A program made the translations under genes and the position numbers. Below, in pieces: positions 1 through 10,601 of a stretch of 64,000 nt of DNA. The notes below the pieces were generated by a model. The model ran no database searches and had not been told where the DNA came from. It worked only from the letters and a program-made list of their open reading frames with translations. This stretch comes from Micavibrio sp. (GTDB lineage Bacteria > Pseudomonadota > Alphaproteobacteria > Micavibrionales > Micavibrionaceae): contig JALSJP010000016.1 in NCBI GenBank assembly GCA_026989265.1, forward strand, positions 62,001 through 126,000, given 5' to 3'. Every line of letters starts with the position of its first letter. Within the stretch, counting starts at the first letter, position 1.

Positions 1-2
1 TT

Positions 3-350
3 AATAAAGTTGCTATTTACGACAATGATGCTATAAATACATTAATGCAAAATACAGGAATAATCCGCCATCGCGGTAAAATATCTGCCACCATAAATAA
101 CGCTCAGTGCGCTATCAATCTAATTGAAGAACATGGGTCATTAAGCAATTATTTCTGGAGCTTCAAGCCAAGCGAGAAAACCACAATAAAACATAAGGGT
201 GATATTTTATCGAAAACAGATGAATCAATCGCACTATCCAAAGATTTAAAACAAAGAGGCTGGAAATTTGTAGGCCCAACAACATGCTACGCCTTCATGC
301 AAGCAATGGGCATGGTTAATGATCATATTGATAGCTGTAATTTCAAATAA
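3..350 (+). CDS. tag: DNA-3-methyladenine glycosylase I, C-terminal part (5' cut by window edge)
   Basis: Base-excision repair enzyme that removes 3-methyladenine from alkylated DNA. The reading frame is open from base 3, so the start lies outside the window. Visible family features are the stretch GIIRHRGKISATINNA, the FWSF segment, SKDLKQRGWKFVGPTTCYAFMQ and the terminal H-x3-C (HIDSC), which in Tag supplies two zinc ligands. About 115 residues of a usual ~190 are present. The gene converges with the large minus-strand ORF that ends 8 bases further on. Confidence 0.9.
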   Translation, partial: NKVAIYDNDAINTLMQNTGIIRHRGKISATINNAQCAINLIEEHGSLSNYFWSFKPSEKTTIKHKGDILSKTDESIALSKDLKQRGWKFVGPTTCYAFMQAMGMVNDHIDSCNFK

Positions 351-358
351 TTATCTTA

Positions 359-3300
359 CTAACGAGCCGTAGCTTGGCTTAAAGGGCGCGCAAGGTTTAA
401 CAAATCAGCATTATGCGGATTATATTCATCCTCATTGGCTGCATCTACATTCATATCACCTGCATTTTGCTTTATCTCTGCACTAACATCAGATGCATCA
501 TCACCAGACCCATTAAACAAACGAGCTATCCAGCTTTGCTTTTCTTCCTTAACTTCAGGCTCATTTAATGGTCTTTGACCTGCATTAACGATAACGCCCT
601 TATGCTTCTCAGAAGGCACTCCGCCTGTATATTTCATATCTCTTTGAACTTGCTCATAAGCCGAGCGCGCATTAAATCTGTTTTGATATCCAGATGAATA
701 TTTTTCTATCGCGCCTTTTTCATCATATGCATCCTGATAAACATAGCGCATACCGTTTTGTGAAAATGTCCCGCCATTGACATCAGAAGCAATAAACTTT
801 ATGCCTGCGAATCCAGTGGTAACATTAGCAGCCTCCCTTACCATGCCGCCCGAGCTAACGCTAATATGATCAAGAAAATCATCTATGCGAAGCTTGCCAA
901 AAGGGTTATGGATTTGCGACATATCAGACATGCCCGCCGCGCGTTGCTCTGATAATGGTTTAAAACCATCCTTACCATAATTCACAACGCGGTAATCAAT
1001 ATTATCACCATCACGCATCGCAATGACAAGGTCAGGAAGCTCTGCGCCTTTCAAACCATGCGCAGAAGGCTCAAGAATAACAAATTCTGATACACCGTGA
1101 TCTTTAATAGAAATATGCTTTTCAAATAATTTCTCAACGTCAAGCCCCGCATCTAAAAGATACTTCGCCTCACCTTCGGTAAGCCTGCATAAATCTTTGA
1201 ATGTTTCAGGATTGTTTGTGCTGCATCCTGATGCGCCATTAAATGAAGATGAAATTTGTGTAACTTTTACACTAACATTAACCTCAACATTAGCAGCGCC
1301 AACAGTAGTAACATCAACGCCCACCTTAACTCTAGACGTTGCGCCATCAATATTGTCCGCAGTAACAGGAACAGCTTCAGTTTCAGCCCCCGAGTTAGTC
1401 ACAGGAGCAACCTCAGTTTCGGCATCACTACCCAAGGCAGGAACAATTTCAGCCGAAGCGCGCGGAGCTAAAACCAAGCTCGCCGCAATTTGGTTTTCTA
1501 AGAATGACTGCTCTAAAACACTGATCTCTTGTATTGGATTATCTGGCAGTGTAGTAGAACGATAATCATTTGCAAGCTCGCTAGCATTTTGAATAAATTT
1601 ATTTACATCAGCGTCTGACAAGCCTTTTGCTTTCATATAAGCTTCAACATCGCCAAGATTATCATTTGATAATTTATGCTCCAAGCCCTCAAAATCACCC
1701 TCAGGAATTTCAACGCCAGATTCTGTAAGAGCATGGATTTGTGCAAGTATAGCTAGTTCTTCGAATATTGCGCTAGTATTTCTAGTAGCCATCCCCGAAT
1801 ATTTTCCATCAATTTTCATATCATTAGGGGCGATTTCCAAGCCAAGCAATTCGCGGTTAGCCTCATTTCCTATAACCTCTTGCATGGCTCTAATTGCATC
1901 TTCAGAAAAGCGCATTGGCTCTTGCTCATAATCATTTGTATCAGGGGTAAAGGCAAGCACGACATGGCTATCATTTTCAACCGCAGCAGGTTTATTAGGG
2001 GTGACATTACCCGCATCAATTTCCGCCTGAACTATTTTCTGCATTTCGGGAGATTTAGCCAAAGCCGTTGTGCTGGTCAATGCCTCGCTCATTTTATCTA
2101 ATGTAAGGTCACTATTATTTTGATAATCAGCGCCTGCTTGTATCAATGAATCAGAAAATGCAGTTCTTGCCGCGTCATAATCACCAGCAGCAATCGCCGC
2201 GTCCATTGCATTGGTAAGGGCTTCTTCTATGAATTCCTCACCTTTACCATCAAAGATTTGATTCATAATCTTATCAATAGCAGATTTCTTAATTCCGCCG
2301 ACGATGCTACCATCAGAATTTTTCAGTTTATCAAGCATGTCTTGCTTTGCTAGACTCATAACTTCTTGAAAACCAGCCCCATCGCCTAATGTTGATTTTG
2401 CATGATCAACAAATAGATCATAACCTTTTTCAACAATAGGGCGAGCCGCCTCAACGCCCATATCATTTTTATCACCCCAAAGGCGATTAACATTAATCCC
2501 AAACATTGACAGCATCGCGCCAATCATTTTACCACTAATGCCAAATATTTCTTGATCACTATTGAAGAAATTTTGAAGCATGCCTGACATACCTGGCATA
2601 AATTTATCCATCGCAGTGAACATGCCATCAAGCATGATATTCATCTTGGTAGTAGAGCGCGCTTTTTCTTCATTAATTAATTTAGCACCCTCTATATTAT
2701 CAAGGGCTTCAAACATGCCATTAAGCACACCTAGATTAAGATTTGTATCAACTCTTTTCTGATGTTCTTCATGGGCTAATTTTTGTTCGTCCGTTGCGCT
2801 AGGGCTAATTTCAAAATATTTTTTAGCCTCATCTTCACTCATCTGTGAAATTTCAAGAACATCACGGATTGGCTGCAACGCATCTTTGGTAAGGATAGCG
2901 CGTTTTAATGCTTCGCTATCACCCGCAGAATATAAACCATTTGGGTTCTTATCGCCGTCTATGGTTCTGATAAGAGTAATCGCCTTTGCCAAAATATCTT
3001 GAGAATTTTCGCCAAAACCATCATCCTCTAAATCAGCTAGGGTTAACGGCGTTACAATTGATTCAGATAATCCAAACTTATCAAAATCTTTTATGTTTCC
3101 ACCTAGATCAAAAAGGATTTTTTCAATGAGCGCAACGTCACCAGCAACACCCTCATCATTAGCTGCAGATAAAAGCTCTTCTGTACTTTTAGTGCTAGTG
3201 GCAGGAGGCTTGCTATTATCACTATTTCCTTGCGGCGCAGAATCTTTGGGGGTAGGAGTTTTTGTAGGATTGTTAGTTGTTTGAGCCACGACCTCTATCG

Positions 3301-4657
3301 GGATTCTAACAGTTTTCCCTGTCACAGTAACTGGATTCGACAAAAGACCAGCAGACTCTAATGCAACAATCTCTTTCATAATTTGTGGGATTATTTCTTC
3401 TTTTAAGACACCTAATTTTTGTATTTCAGCATCTAATTCAGCTTTTTTTGCAGGATCAGTTTCTTTTCCGAAATCCTCGCCCTTCTTAACTATGCTTTCA
3501 TTAACACCGTCAATAAGCATAGACATCATATCATCAACTCTATTTGGATCAAAATCCTCACTGGCACTGTTTTTCATGTCAGTTAAGAATTGGTCGCTAG
3601 CATTTGCCTTAAACAAATTCATTTTGCCATTTTCTTTAAAATCAAGCAAGAAATTCAAATGCTGTATAGAACCATTATAAGATTCCAGCATTCTAGCATC
3701 AGCAAAACCATCTGCCGCGTCAGGTGCTTTAATATCTTGTACAGGTCTAAGATTTACACCTAAATAATCATCAAGTGTATTTAATGTCGGAACAATCTCT
3801 GCCAAGGCATTTTCAAGGCGTTGTATGCGCTGATCAAAGTCAACTTCGTTGCCATTTGCTCCAACACCTACCGTTTTAGTGACTTCTCTATATTGTTGTG
3901 GCTGTCCATCATTGGTATTTGTTTGAGCATTTACAGGAGCAACAGGCTGCCCGCCCGCTTTAATTGTTAAGTGATTAACATAAGCAGGGGCTTGCGTAAC
4001 AAGCCCATATATATAGTTACCCATTTCTTCTGTAGGGCTCTCTATACTAGAAAGCAAGCTTCTGGTCAAAACCGTTTCAACTGTTTCATTAGGGTCTTTA
4101 TTATCTGAAGTATCAAGAATCACCTGAGCTTGTGCTAATAAACTATTATAGACATCATTAACCTGACCAACTTCTTCTTCGCTGTATGAAATTTTATCAG
4201 GATCAGGATTTGGAGGCGGCAAATTAAACCCAAGAACATTGGCAAGATTATGAAAATTATCCTGAAGCCTATGCTCATGCACATCAGCAATCTCAGAAAT
4301 AACCAGCATATTAGAATCCGCACCGTCAATAGCAGCACTAACGCGCGCAAGTATTTCAGGATCACCTGAGTATCTCTTTTTAAGCATATCATCTAATACA
4401 GACTCAGCCTTTATAGGGTTATCCCTAAGACCTCGCCTTGTTTGAACTTTACTAGGAATAGAACCATCAGCCAAACCTTTATCCAAAAACGCTTGTGCCT
4501 CTGTTTTTATCATATGCTCTCTTGCTTCGCGGACTTGCGCCACATCTGCCTTTGTATATGGGGAAGTCGGCGGATGCATGTCAACACCAAGCATAGTCGC
4601 AAGGTCATGAAACTCTTGATTTGCTTCTTTTAATTGCTCTGGGGTTATATCAACCAT
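359..4657 (-). CDS. Very large acidic protein of unknown function with repeated N-terminal modules
   Basis: A 1432-residue protein that I do not recognise. The start is backed by AAGGG about 6-10 bases upstream. No signal peptide or membrane segment is evident. Similar modules recur: residues ~14-58 (FHDLATMLGVDMHPP...), ~132-182 (FHNLANVLGFNLPPP...) and ~281-340 (LDDYLGVNLRP...). More degenerate ones lie near 505-565 and 920-975. Some contain a DG[FY][GS]-like turn followed by a helix, vaguely like peptidoglycan-binding modules; this is speculative. A Pro/Thr/Ser-rich linker spans ~460-495, and an AETE-x-x-PVT duplication occurs near 1115-1140. The C-terminal third contains a region with MRDGDNIDYRVVNYG. 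The gene stands alone between tag and a small exported protein. Confidence 0.85.
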   Translation of the reverse strand: MVDITPEQLKEANQEFHDLATMLGVDMHPPTSPYTKADVAQVREAREHMIKTEAQAFLDKGLADGSIPSKVQTRRGLRDNPIKAESVLDDMLKKRYSGDPEILARVSAAIDGADSNMLVISEIADVHEHRLQDNFHNLANVLGFNLPPPNPDPDKISYSEEEVGQVNDVYNSLLAQAQVILDTSDNKDPNETVETVLTRSLLSSIESPTEEMGNYIYGLVTQAPAYVNHLTIKAGGQPVAPVNAQTNTNDGQPQQYREVTKTVGVGANGNEVDFDQRIQRLENALAEIVPTLNTLDDYLGVNLRPVQDIKAPDAADGFADARMLESYNGSIQHLNFLLDFKENGKMNLFKANASDQFLTDMKNSASEDFDPNRVDDMMSMLIDGVNESIVKKGEDFGKETDPAKKAELDAEIQKLGVLKEEIIPQIMKEIVALESAGLLSNPVTVTGKTVRIPIEVVAQTTNNPTKTPTPKDSAPQGNSDNSKPPATSTKSTEELLSAANDEGVAGDVALIEKILFDLGGNIKDFDKFGLSESIVTPLTLADLEDDGFGENSQDILAKAITLIRTIDGDKNPNGLYSAGDSEALKRAILTKDALQPIRDVLEISQMSEDEAKKYFEISPSATDEQKLAHEEHQKRVDTNLNLGVLNGMFEALDNIEGAKLINEEKARSTTKMNIMLDGMFTAMDKFMPGMSGMLQNFFNSDQEIFGISGKMIGAMLSMFGINVNRLWGDKNDMGVEAARPIVEKGYDLFVDHAKSTLGDGAGFQEVMSLAKQDMLDKLKNSDGSIVGGIKKSAIDKIMNQIFDGKGEEFIEEALTNAMDAAIAAGDYDAARTAFSDSLIQAGADYQNNSDLTLDKMSEALTSTTALAKSPEMQKIVQAEIDAGNVTPNKPAAVENDSHVVLAFTPDTNDYEQEPMRFSEDAIRAMQEVIGNEANRELLGLEIAPNDMKIDGKYSGMATRNTSAIFEELAILAQIHALTESGVEIPEGDFEGLEHKLSNDNLGDVEAYMKAKGLSDADVNKFIQNASELANDYRSTTLPDNPIQEISVLEQSFLENQIAASLVLAPRASAEIVPALGSDAETEVAPVTNSGAETEAVPVTADNIDGATSRVKVGVDVTTVGAANVEVNVSVKVTQISSSFNGASGCSTNNPETFKDLCRLTEGEAKYLLDAGLDVEKLFEKHISIKDHGVSEFVILEPSAHGLKGAELPDLVIAMRDGDNIDYRVVNYGKDGFKPLSEQRAAGMSDMSQIHNPFGKLRIDDFLDHISVSSGGMVREAANVTTGFAGIKFIASDVNGGTFSQNGMRYVYQDAYDEKGAIEKYSSGYQNRFNARSAYEQVQRDMKYTGGVPSEKHKGVIVNAGQRPLNEPEVKEEKQSWIARLFNGSGDDASDVSAEIKQNAGDMNVDAANEDEYNPHNADLLNLARPLSQATAR

Positions 4658-4851
4658 TACTACCCTTTATTATAAGTTCGAAAGGCTTATCTAGCACTTT
4701 CTTAAATCACCATATTCTTCTATCTGTTAGGAACGCTTATTTTTATTATTATTGCGCTATTCCCAAGATTTTTATACGAAGTTACGGTTATTCTTACATA
4801 TAATCATAAAAATTACAAATTTAATTTGCATATATGCAGGGGGGAATATCA
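4658..4851. other. Intergenic region upstream of the 1432-residue protein
   Basis: About 190 AT-rich bases lie between two minus-strand genes and should hold the promoter and leader of the large gene. I see no RNA structure or repeat here that I would defend. Confidence 0.4.
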
Positions 4852-5439
4852 TTATTTTTGATTTTTTTTCATAAGATTAGGGTAGCTAGCCAACGTTGCC
4901 CTAAGCATTTGGTTCATACTATCCTCTGTCTCATCCATTTTACTAAGCATAAACTCGCACGCTTCGGGGGTAGTCACGGGCAGCGCCTCAAAGCGAGAAG
5001 AATTAACGCTGCGCACTCTATCCACTAAATCAAAAATCATTTTAACTTCTGATTGCGGAAGATATGTCTGAGCCAAAGACAAATTATTCAAATTCGCATA
5101 TGCTTCTTTCATAGTGCCGCCAACAGAATCCACCCATTTGCCATACCGTCTATTAATATCATCAGCCATATCCTTATTATTTTCAGCGCAAGCATCAACA
5201 GCTTTGCCAACATCTTCGCTAACGGCTTTTACCATGCTATAAATATTGTAATTTGCATACATAACAAGGAAATGAGTTGCCTCACTTTGAGAAAGGTTTT
5301 TCAATAAACCTGATACTTTATTTTTAAGAGCCTTATTTTGTGCGTTAGAAATTTCAGCAGCCGGCTTTTCTGCCATTGACGAGCTAGAAAACCCAAAAAA
5401 CATAACCAATACAGAAAAAAGAACCATTAAACGTAGCAT
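4852..5439 (-). CDS. Small exported helical protein of unknown function
   Basis: A 195-residue protein with a clear signal peptide: MLRLMVLFSVLVMFFGF followed by SSSSMAEKPAAE. I chose the ATG at 5439 because it begins the signal peptide and has AAAGG about 10 bases upstream; the frame stays open 20 codons further. The mature part looks helical and has two cysteines (VDACAENN and PEACEFM) that could form a disulphide in the periplasm. I recognise no family. It is oriented like the large unknown gene downstream and is divergent from the pilin-like gene at 5563. Confidence 0.7.
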   Translation of the reverse strand: MLRLMVLFSVLVMFFGFSSSSMAEKPAAEISNAQNKALKNKVSGLLKNLSQSEATHFLVMYANYNIYSMVKAVSEDVGKAVDACAENNKDMADDINRRYGKWVDSVGGTMKEAYANLNNLSLAQTYLPQSEVKMIFDLVDRVRSVNSSRFEALPVTTPEACEFMLSKMDETEDSMNQMLRATLASYPNLMKKNQK

Positions 5440-5562
5440 CACAATAAAACCTTTATATTTATAGAACCTAAATTTGGCACAAAATATCATGACAAACAAG
5501 CTATAGCATATAAATTATTTTTACCCCTTGCAAGTAAACTAAAAACTGACAATCATATATAT

Positions 5563-6282
5563 ATGAAAGATGCTCTTCAAAATCAAAATGGTAATGCTCT
5601 ATGGTTTATATTATTAGCCGTAGCGCTTCTGGGTTTTTTAGCAGGAGCAGTAAGTCGCAACAGCTCATCTGTTAATCAATCGGGCAGCATTGAGCAAGCA
5701 CGAATAAAAGCAAGCGCATTATTGCGATATTCAAAATCAGTAGAAACAGCGGTGCAGCAAATGATGCTAAACGGTGTAAGCGAGAATGACCTCGACTTTA
5801 TAGCTATAAGCGCCGCTCATGATAATACGAATTGCAGCGACGCGCAATGCGAAGTATTTGATATTAAAGGCGGCGGAATTCAATATAGAAGCGTTGCAAA
5901 TATATTAAGTGACAGCTCACATTCTGATATTTGGCATGTTTCTACAGAAAACCGAGTATATCAATTTGGATGTGATGATGCTAATAACGGCTGCACCGAG
6001 CTTTTACTGCTCGCCAAAAATATTCCTAAAACCGTGTGTTTGCAAATAAATAAGATACAATCAATTACAAACCCAAGTAATGATGCCCCTAGACAATCAG
6101 AGATATTAGAGGGATCAGAGTTTACAGGCTCATACAGCGCAACCATAAATTCTGTATCCATTGGCGGAACAAATACAACAAACGAAGCTCCGCAAGTTAA
6201 GGGGAAATCCGCTGGCTGCGTTTATGAATTTGGCAGCTCACAAAATATATATCACTTCTACCAAGTTCTTGTTTCAAGGTAA
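5563..6282 (+). CDS. Membrane-anchored pilin-like or pseudopilin-like protein
   Basis: A 239-residue protein with a short polar N-terminus (MKDALQNQNGNALW) followed by one hydrophobic segment, FILLAVALLGFLAGAVS, then a polar extracytoplasmic domain. The N-terminus resembles alphaproteobacterial proteins whose names are usually 'hypothetical' or pilus-related: Q-G-N-A-L followed by a transmembrane helix. Cysteines at NCSDAQC, FGCDDANNGC and CLQ suggest disulphides outside the cytoplasm. No other pilus gene lies nearby, so an assembly role is inference. Confidence 0.65.
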   Translation: MKDALQNQNGNALWFILLAVALLGFLAGAVSRNSSSVNQSGSIEQARIKASALLRYSKSVETAVQQMMLNGVSENDLDFIAISAAHDNTNCSDAQCEVFDIKGGGIQYRSVANILSDSSHSDIWHVSTENRVYQFGCDDANNGCTELLLLAKNIPKTVCLQINKIQSITNPSNDAPRQSEILEGSEFTGSYSATINSVSIGGTNTTNEAPQVKGKSAGCVYEFGSSQNIYHFYQVLVSR

Positions 6283-6348
6283 CAATCCAGAGCTATATGC
6301 CACTAATGCACAAATGAGGCAATGTAAAGATAAATGCAAATTGCTGTA

Positions 6349-7317
6349 TTATTTACTTGAATTTTTCTGACCTCTTGTTTTTATCATGGAAAATATAAAA
6401 CCTGCGGCGAGGACGCTTAATGTTACGGTTAGAGAGACATTAGGGCTGACATGCCCGAAAAAACCACTATAAAATACTTTTGCGCCGATAAATATAAGTA
6501 CAGCGGATATCGCATATTTCATAAGCTCAAAGCGGGTTATAATATTCTCAACTGCAAAGAATAAAGCGCGCAAGCCCAGTACAGCAAAAATATTGCTGGT
6601 AAAGACGATATATGTATCAGTAGTAACTGAAAGGGCGGCGGGTATGCTGTCTACTGCAAAAATAACGTCGCTTATCTCTATGACTATCAGAGCGAGGAAT
6701 AAAGGCGTTGCTATATATTTTGCTTTGTGACCGCTTTTTTCTTCATCACTTAGCTTGTCTTTGTGGACAAAGAACTTATTGCCATGAATTTTAGAAGTAA
6801 ATGCGAAATGCTTTTTCAAGAAAACCACAAGCGGCTTTTCCTCAAAGTTATCAAGGTCATCGTCATCATCCATAAAGACCATTTTAAAGCCTGTATAGAT
6901 TAGTATTGCTGCAAAAACATAAAGCACCCAATCGAAATTATGGACAAGCGCCGCGCCAGAGCTAATCATAATACCGCGCAGCACTATAACCCCAATAATT
7001 CCCCAAACTAGGACTTTATGTTGATATTGCCGCGGGATTGCAAAGGCAGAGAATATAACCGACATGACGAATAAATTATCTAAGGATAAGCTCTTTTCCA
7101 GCACATAAACGGTGTAGTAATCCATAGCACTATCCGCGCCAAAATCCCTCCATACCAATAAACCAAAGGCAAGCCCCGCAGCGATGTAAAACAGGCTTAG
7201 ATACATGCTTTGCTTAAAGCCTATAACATTATCTTTGCCCTTATTAAAAAGCTTCAAATCAATGAATAAGAGTATGGGTACAAGAACAAAAAATATTGCC
7301 CAATCAGTTATTGCCAT
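6349..7317 (-). CDS. TerC/Alx-family integral membrane protein
   Basis: A 322-residue inner-membrane protein of the TerC/Alx family, linked to metal (Mn) homeostasis or tellurite resistance. Family signatures include YYTVYVLEKSLSLDNLFV, the acidic loop (DDDDDLDNFEEKPL) and IVIEISDVIFAVDSIPAA with membrane-embedded acidic residues. There are seven or more hydrophobic segments. I use the internal ATG at 7317, with AAAGG 10 bases upstream, rather than the ATG 12 codons earlier. I looked for an upstream Mn riboswitch of the yybP-ykoY type and could not recognise one. Confidence 0.9.
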   Translation of the reverse strand: MAITDWAIFFVLVPILLFIDLKLFNKGKDNVIGFKQSMYLSLFYIAAGLAFGLLVWRDFGADSAMDYYTVYVLEKSLSLDNLFVMSVIFSAFAIPRQYQHKVLVWGIIGVIVLRGIMISSGAALVHNFDWVLYVFAAILIYTGFKMVFMDDDDDLDNFEEKPLVVFLKKHFAFTSKIHGNKFFVHKDKLSDEEKSGHKAKYIATPLFLALIVIEISDVIFAVDSIPAALSVTTDTYIVFTSNIFAVLGLRALFFAVENIITRFELMKYAISAVLIFIGAKVFYSGFFGHVSPNVSLTVTLSVLAAGFIFSMIKTRGQKNSSK

Positions 7318-7435
7318 GAAAAGAAAGCCTTTGTTATTACATTGATTAGTCAATCTAGCATGAGGATATGCCAGTTACTATTAAAATTGGATTAACTATT
7401 ACATTTTTATTGACAAGCCATGTGAAAGCAATGAT

Positions 7436-7882
7436 TTTTTAGCGCGTTATAATAAGCATCAGTTATTTTTGGCTGGTGAAGAAGGCGGAGAGCAATTTGT
7501 TTGCGGTTGTCGTGAGGTTTTACCAAAATATCTAGGAAATGCTAATCTGAGTGGTTCTAAAATATATGCATTCTCTTTGCTCAATGAGGTAGAAGTATTT
7601 GAAAATACTGACCTTACAAATACACAATTACATGTGGGTGGAAATTTGTTATTAGGCATTGAAAAATCCCGTAAACTAATGATAAAAATATTGGTTGAAC
7701 GCGGCGTTACGACGGCTAGAGGGCTTGGTGATGAATATCAAGCCGCACTTATTGATGCAGAGCTTATTGCCCCGCCTAAAAAAAGTGAGAGTGAATTAGC
7801 GCCATCTCTGGCAGCAGCCGGTTTTACAATTGCAAGTATTATTAAGATCTCTCCATTTCATGTTCGAGATGACACTTGGTGA
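7436..7882 (+). pseudogene. Eroded or 5'-truncated ORF of unknown origin
   Basis: The frame is open from a TGA at 7433 to 7882 but has no ATG near its beginning. The first usable codon is TTG at 7469, giving 137 residues. The protein-like reading continues upstream of that TTG (FLARYNKHQLF), which suggests loss of the original 5' end. One stretch (ANLSGSKIYAFS...NTDLTNTQL) is weakly like pentapeptide repeats. A hydrophobic stretch lies near the C-terminus. I cannot name a family; it could also be a genuine TTG-initiated small gene. Confidence 0.35.
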
Positions 7883-7957
7883 CTTCGAGTCTTAGTAGTA
7901 AAAAATAAAATAGCAACCGTGTTTTTAAGTTAATTTACTATATCAATTTCAAATATA

Positions 7958-8512
7958 TCAAAGCTTCTCAACTGTGATATTTTCATTTGTATAAACGCAG
8001 ATATCAGCGGCTATTTTTAGAGATTTGCGAGCGATTTCCTCTGCGCTTAAATCTTGGTCATATAAAGCTCTTGCCGCCGCTAAAGCGTAATTCCCGCCAG
8101 AACCTATACCGATAACGCCATGCTCTGGCTCTACCACATCGCCATTACCTGTCAATATAAGCGAAGTTTCTTTGTCCGCCACCGCCATTAATGCCTCTAA
8201 TTTGCGCAAATATTTATCGGTGCGCCAATCCTTGGCAAGCTCAACACATGCGCGGGTGAGCTGCCCAGGGTGAGCCTCTAGCTTTGCCTCTAATCGCTCA
8301 AACAAAGTAAAAGCATCAGCGGTAGAGCCAGCAAACCCAGCAATAATATCACCATCACGCCCAAGCCTGCGAACCTTGCGAGCATTGCCTTTTAACACAG
8401 TATGCCCCATAGAAACTTGCCCATCACCCGCGATAACAACGTCTTCGCCCTTGCGAATTGAGATAATTGTAGTGCCGCGCCATTTCTGCGCATCTGCGTA
8501 ATCTTGTGTCAT
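7958..8512 (-). CDS. hslV: ATP-dependent protease subunit HslV
   Basis: Proteolytic subunit of the HslUV (ClpYQ) cytoplasmic protease, an N-terminal-nucleophile threonine peptidase. The active Thr14 follows a 13-residue propeptide in [11 protein letters not shown], as is usual in alphaproteobacteria, where the E. coli protein loses only Met. Also visible are [23 protein letters not shown] and [14 protein letters not shown]. At 184 residues the length is normal. Its partner hslU is not adjacent but about 24 kb away at 32805. A protease gene lies 26 bases upstream on the same strand. Confidence 0.97.
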   Translation of the reverse strand: MTQDYADAQKWRGTTIISIRKGEDVVIAGDGQVSMGHTVLKGNARKVRRLGRDGDIIAGFAGSTADAFTLFERLEAKLEAHPGQLTRACVELAKDWRTDKYLRKLEALMAVADKETSLILTGNGDVVEPEHGVIGIGSGGNYALAAARALYDQDLSAEEIARKSLKIAADICVYTNENITVEKL

Positions 8513-8538
8513 TGTAATATAATCTTTCTCAAAAAAAT

Positions 8539-9924
8539 CTACTTTAACTCAATATATAAATATTTCAATGCATCTTCGATAGGAATAAATAAATTAAGCC
8601 CTGAATCGCCCTCACCTAGCTCCCTATACATGCCAGCAACGCTAACCCCTATAATATTGCCATTAGCATCAAGCAATGGTCCTCCGCTATTTCCGCCGCG
8701 AATTACGATATCTCCTTGAATAAAATTCATTTTAGTGCCAAATGCGCGGAAATTTTTACGATGCGCGCTGACAATTCCTTTGCTCAAAGTATCTTGCAAG
8801 CGCCTATGTTCGGGCGCTCCTAGCGCATAAATATCCTCGCTAACTTGCGCCCACTCGGTTTTTATCGGCAAAGTGATAATATTAAGCCCCTCAGCTACTT
8901 CTTCTAATTTCAGCAGCGCAATGTCGCGCTCCTCATCTTTGCGCAAAACTTCGGCTATAAGCTTTTTCTTATTTCCCGCCGTTACTATCCTAACGCGCAT
9001 AGCATTGCCAATCACATGCGCATTAGTGATGATATGCCCCTGATTAGTGATAAAAAAGCCAGAGCCATGCCCCGCACCTGCTTGCACAAGAACGGCGGCT
9101 TTTCCGCTACGTTTTATATGCTGGGTAAGCGGAGAATTAGATAAAGGAAGATTATCTATAACCACCTTTTCTTGAGAATCAAATATCCGCGGGCGACTCT
9201 CTTTTTTCTTCTTTTTGCGCCAATCTTGAGGCGGTGGCTTGCCATAGAAAATCAAATCATGGAAGCTCTTTTCCGCAGCCAAATTATGCGCAGCCATAGC
9301 AAATGCCTCATTTAGCATCAATGCCGAGCCTTCCTTATTTAGCACCTTGCGATTAACATAGCCCTCGGTCACGGTTTTATAGACAACCTTGCGGCGCAAA
9401 CTATCATAAACCGCCCATCGGATTTTCAAGTATAATTTACCGCCCTCACCGCCGCGCCCTATGTGCCTTGGGTCTAATATAGGTAGATAAAATAACGCCA
9501 TTCGCTCTGGCGTGGCGCATACATTAATTTGCGCATCTATGATTTTTGCGCCAATTTTATATTCCGATCTTAAAAATTCCGCTTCATATTCTTCATCGAA
9601 AACAGTATTTATCCTGCTTGCAACGTCAAAACCTTGTGCTTCTAATGTTTGTGCAAACTCATCATTAAGCTCTAATTGATTGATATTACCTCTGAAATAA
9701 TGCCTGCCAATCTCACTATATGATAGCAAGCAGCTCTGGCGATAAGTGCCGATTTCTGCGCCAACGGGAAGCCGCACTGTAAGCTTATCAAATCTTATAG
9801 GCGATGGGTGCGCATCTTCGGGGTGTTCAAGGCTTTGTGAGTATTCGACTTCTTTAACATTGGCACATGATACCAAAAAAGACATTGCGGTAATTAAAGC
9901 TATTTTTATTGTAAAACCGATCAT
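8539..9924 (-). CDS. Trypsin-like (HtrA-type, S1C) serine protease, lipoprotein
   Basis: A 461-residue predicted lipoprotein: [20 protein letters not shown] gives a signal peptide with a lipobox ending in Cys. The C-terminal ~200 residues form a trypsin-like domain with His in NAHV, Asp in [11 protein letters not shown] and Ser in [12 protein letters not shown], so the catalytic triad is complete. No PDZ domain is visible. The N-terminal half is not recognised. I reject the 61-codon upstream extension because it removes the signal peptide and overlaps hisB on the other strand. A role in envelope protein quality control is inferred from family only. Confidence 0.85.
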   Translation of the reverse strand: MIGFTIKIALITAMSFLVSCANVKEVEYSQSLEHPEDAHPSPIRFDKLTVRLPVGAEIGTYRQSCLLSYSEIGRHYFRGNINQLELNDEFAQTLEAQGFDVASRINTVFDEEYEAEFLRSEYKIGAKIIDAQINVCATPERMALFYLPILDPRHIGRGGEGGKLYLKIRWAVYDSLRRKVVYKTVTEGYVNRKVLNKEGSALMLNEAFAMAAHNLAAEKSFHDLIFYGKPPPQDWRKKKKKESRPRIFDSQEKVVIDNLPLSNSPLTQHIKRSGKAAVLVQAGAGHGSGFFITNQGHIITNAHVIGNAMRVRIVTAGNKKKLIAEVLRKDEERDIALLKLEEVAEGLNIITLPIKTEWAQVSEDIYALGAPEHRRLQDTLSKGIVSAHRKNFRAFGTKMNFIQGDIVIRGGNSGGPLLDANGNIIGVSVAGMYRELGEGDSGLNLFIPIEDALKYLYIELK

Positions 9925-9987
9925 ATTTTTATGATAAGATGCGATTAATAAAAAGCAAGCAAAGAAAAGTTCAAGAAAGAAAAATAA

Positions 9988-10581
9988 ATGAGCAAACGCA
10001 TAAGCAATATATCCCGTAAAACTAATGAGACAGCAATTGAGGTTTCTATTAATCTTGATGGCACTGGCAAGTTTGATGTCAAAACTGGCATTGGTTTTTT
10101 CGACCATATGTTAGAGCAATTATCCAAGCATTCCTTAATTGATATGGTAATTAAAGCCGAGGGCGACTTGCATATTGACGGGCATCACACGGTGGAAGAT
10201 ATCGGGATTACTCTTGGGCAGGCAATAAAGCAAGCCGCAGGCGATAAAATTGGCATTCGCCGCTATGGGCATTTTGATTTAGTGATGGATGAGGCGCGCT
10301 CAAGCGTTGCACTCGATTTATCTAACCGCCCATATTTAGTATGGGATGCAGATTTTAGCGCCGCGCGCCTTGGTGAGATGGACACGGAATTATTTCAGGA
10401 ATTCTTCCAAGCTTTAGCAGGAGCGGGAGGCCTTACGCTGCATATCACTAATATTTGTGGCTCGAATAACCACCATATCATCGAGAGCATATTTAAAGCC
10501 GTTGCAAAATCTCTGCGCATGGCAGTAGAAGCAGACCCGCGCACCGCTGGGAAAATCCCAAGCACTAAAGGAAAGCTTTAG
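9988..10581 (+). CDS. hisB: Imidazoleglycerol-phosphate dehydratase
   Basis: Converts imidazole-glycerol phosphate to imidazole-acetol phosphate in histidine synthesis. The 197 residues include [50 protein letters not shown] and the second metal-binding motif [12 protein letters not shown]. It is monofunctional, with no phosphatase domain. In alphaproteobacteria hisB usually precedes hisH-hisA-hisF; here a Fic gene and hisD, both on the opposite strand, separate it from hisH. Confidence 0.97.
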   Translation: MSKRISNISRKTNETAIEVSINLDGTGKFDVKTGIGFFDHMLEQLSKHSLIDMVIKAEGDLHIDGHHTVEDIGITLGQAIKQAAGDKIGIRRYGHFDLVMDEARSSVALDLSNRPYLVWDADFSAARLGEMDTELFQEFFQALAGAGGLTLHITNICGSNNHHIIESIFKAVAKSLRMAVEADPRTAGKIPSTKGKL

Positions 10582-10601
10582 GTTTTTATTCTTTATCAAT
10601 G

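Noticed and set aside
9925-10107. Upstream extension of the trypsin-like protease ORF
   Set aside because: It would overlap hisB on the other strand and mask a clean lipoprotein signal peptide.
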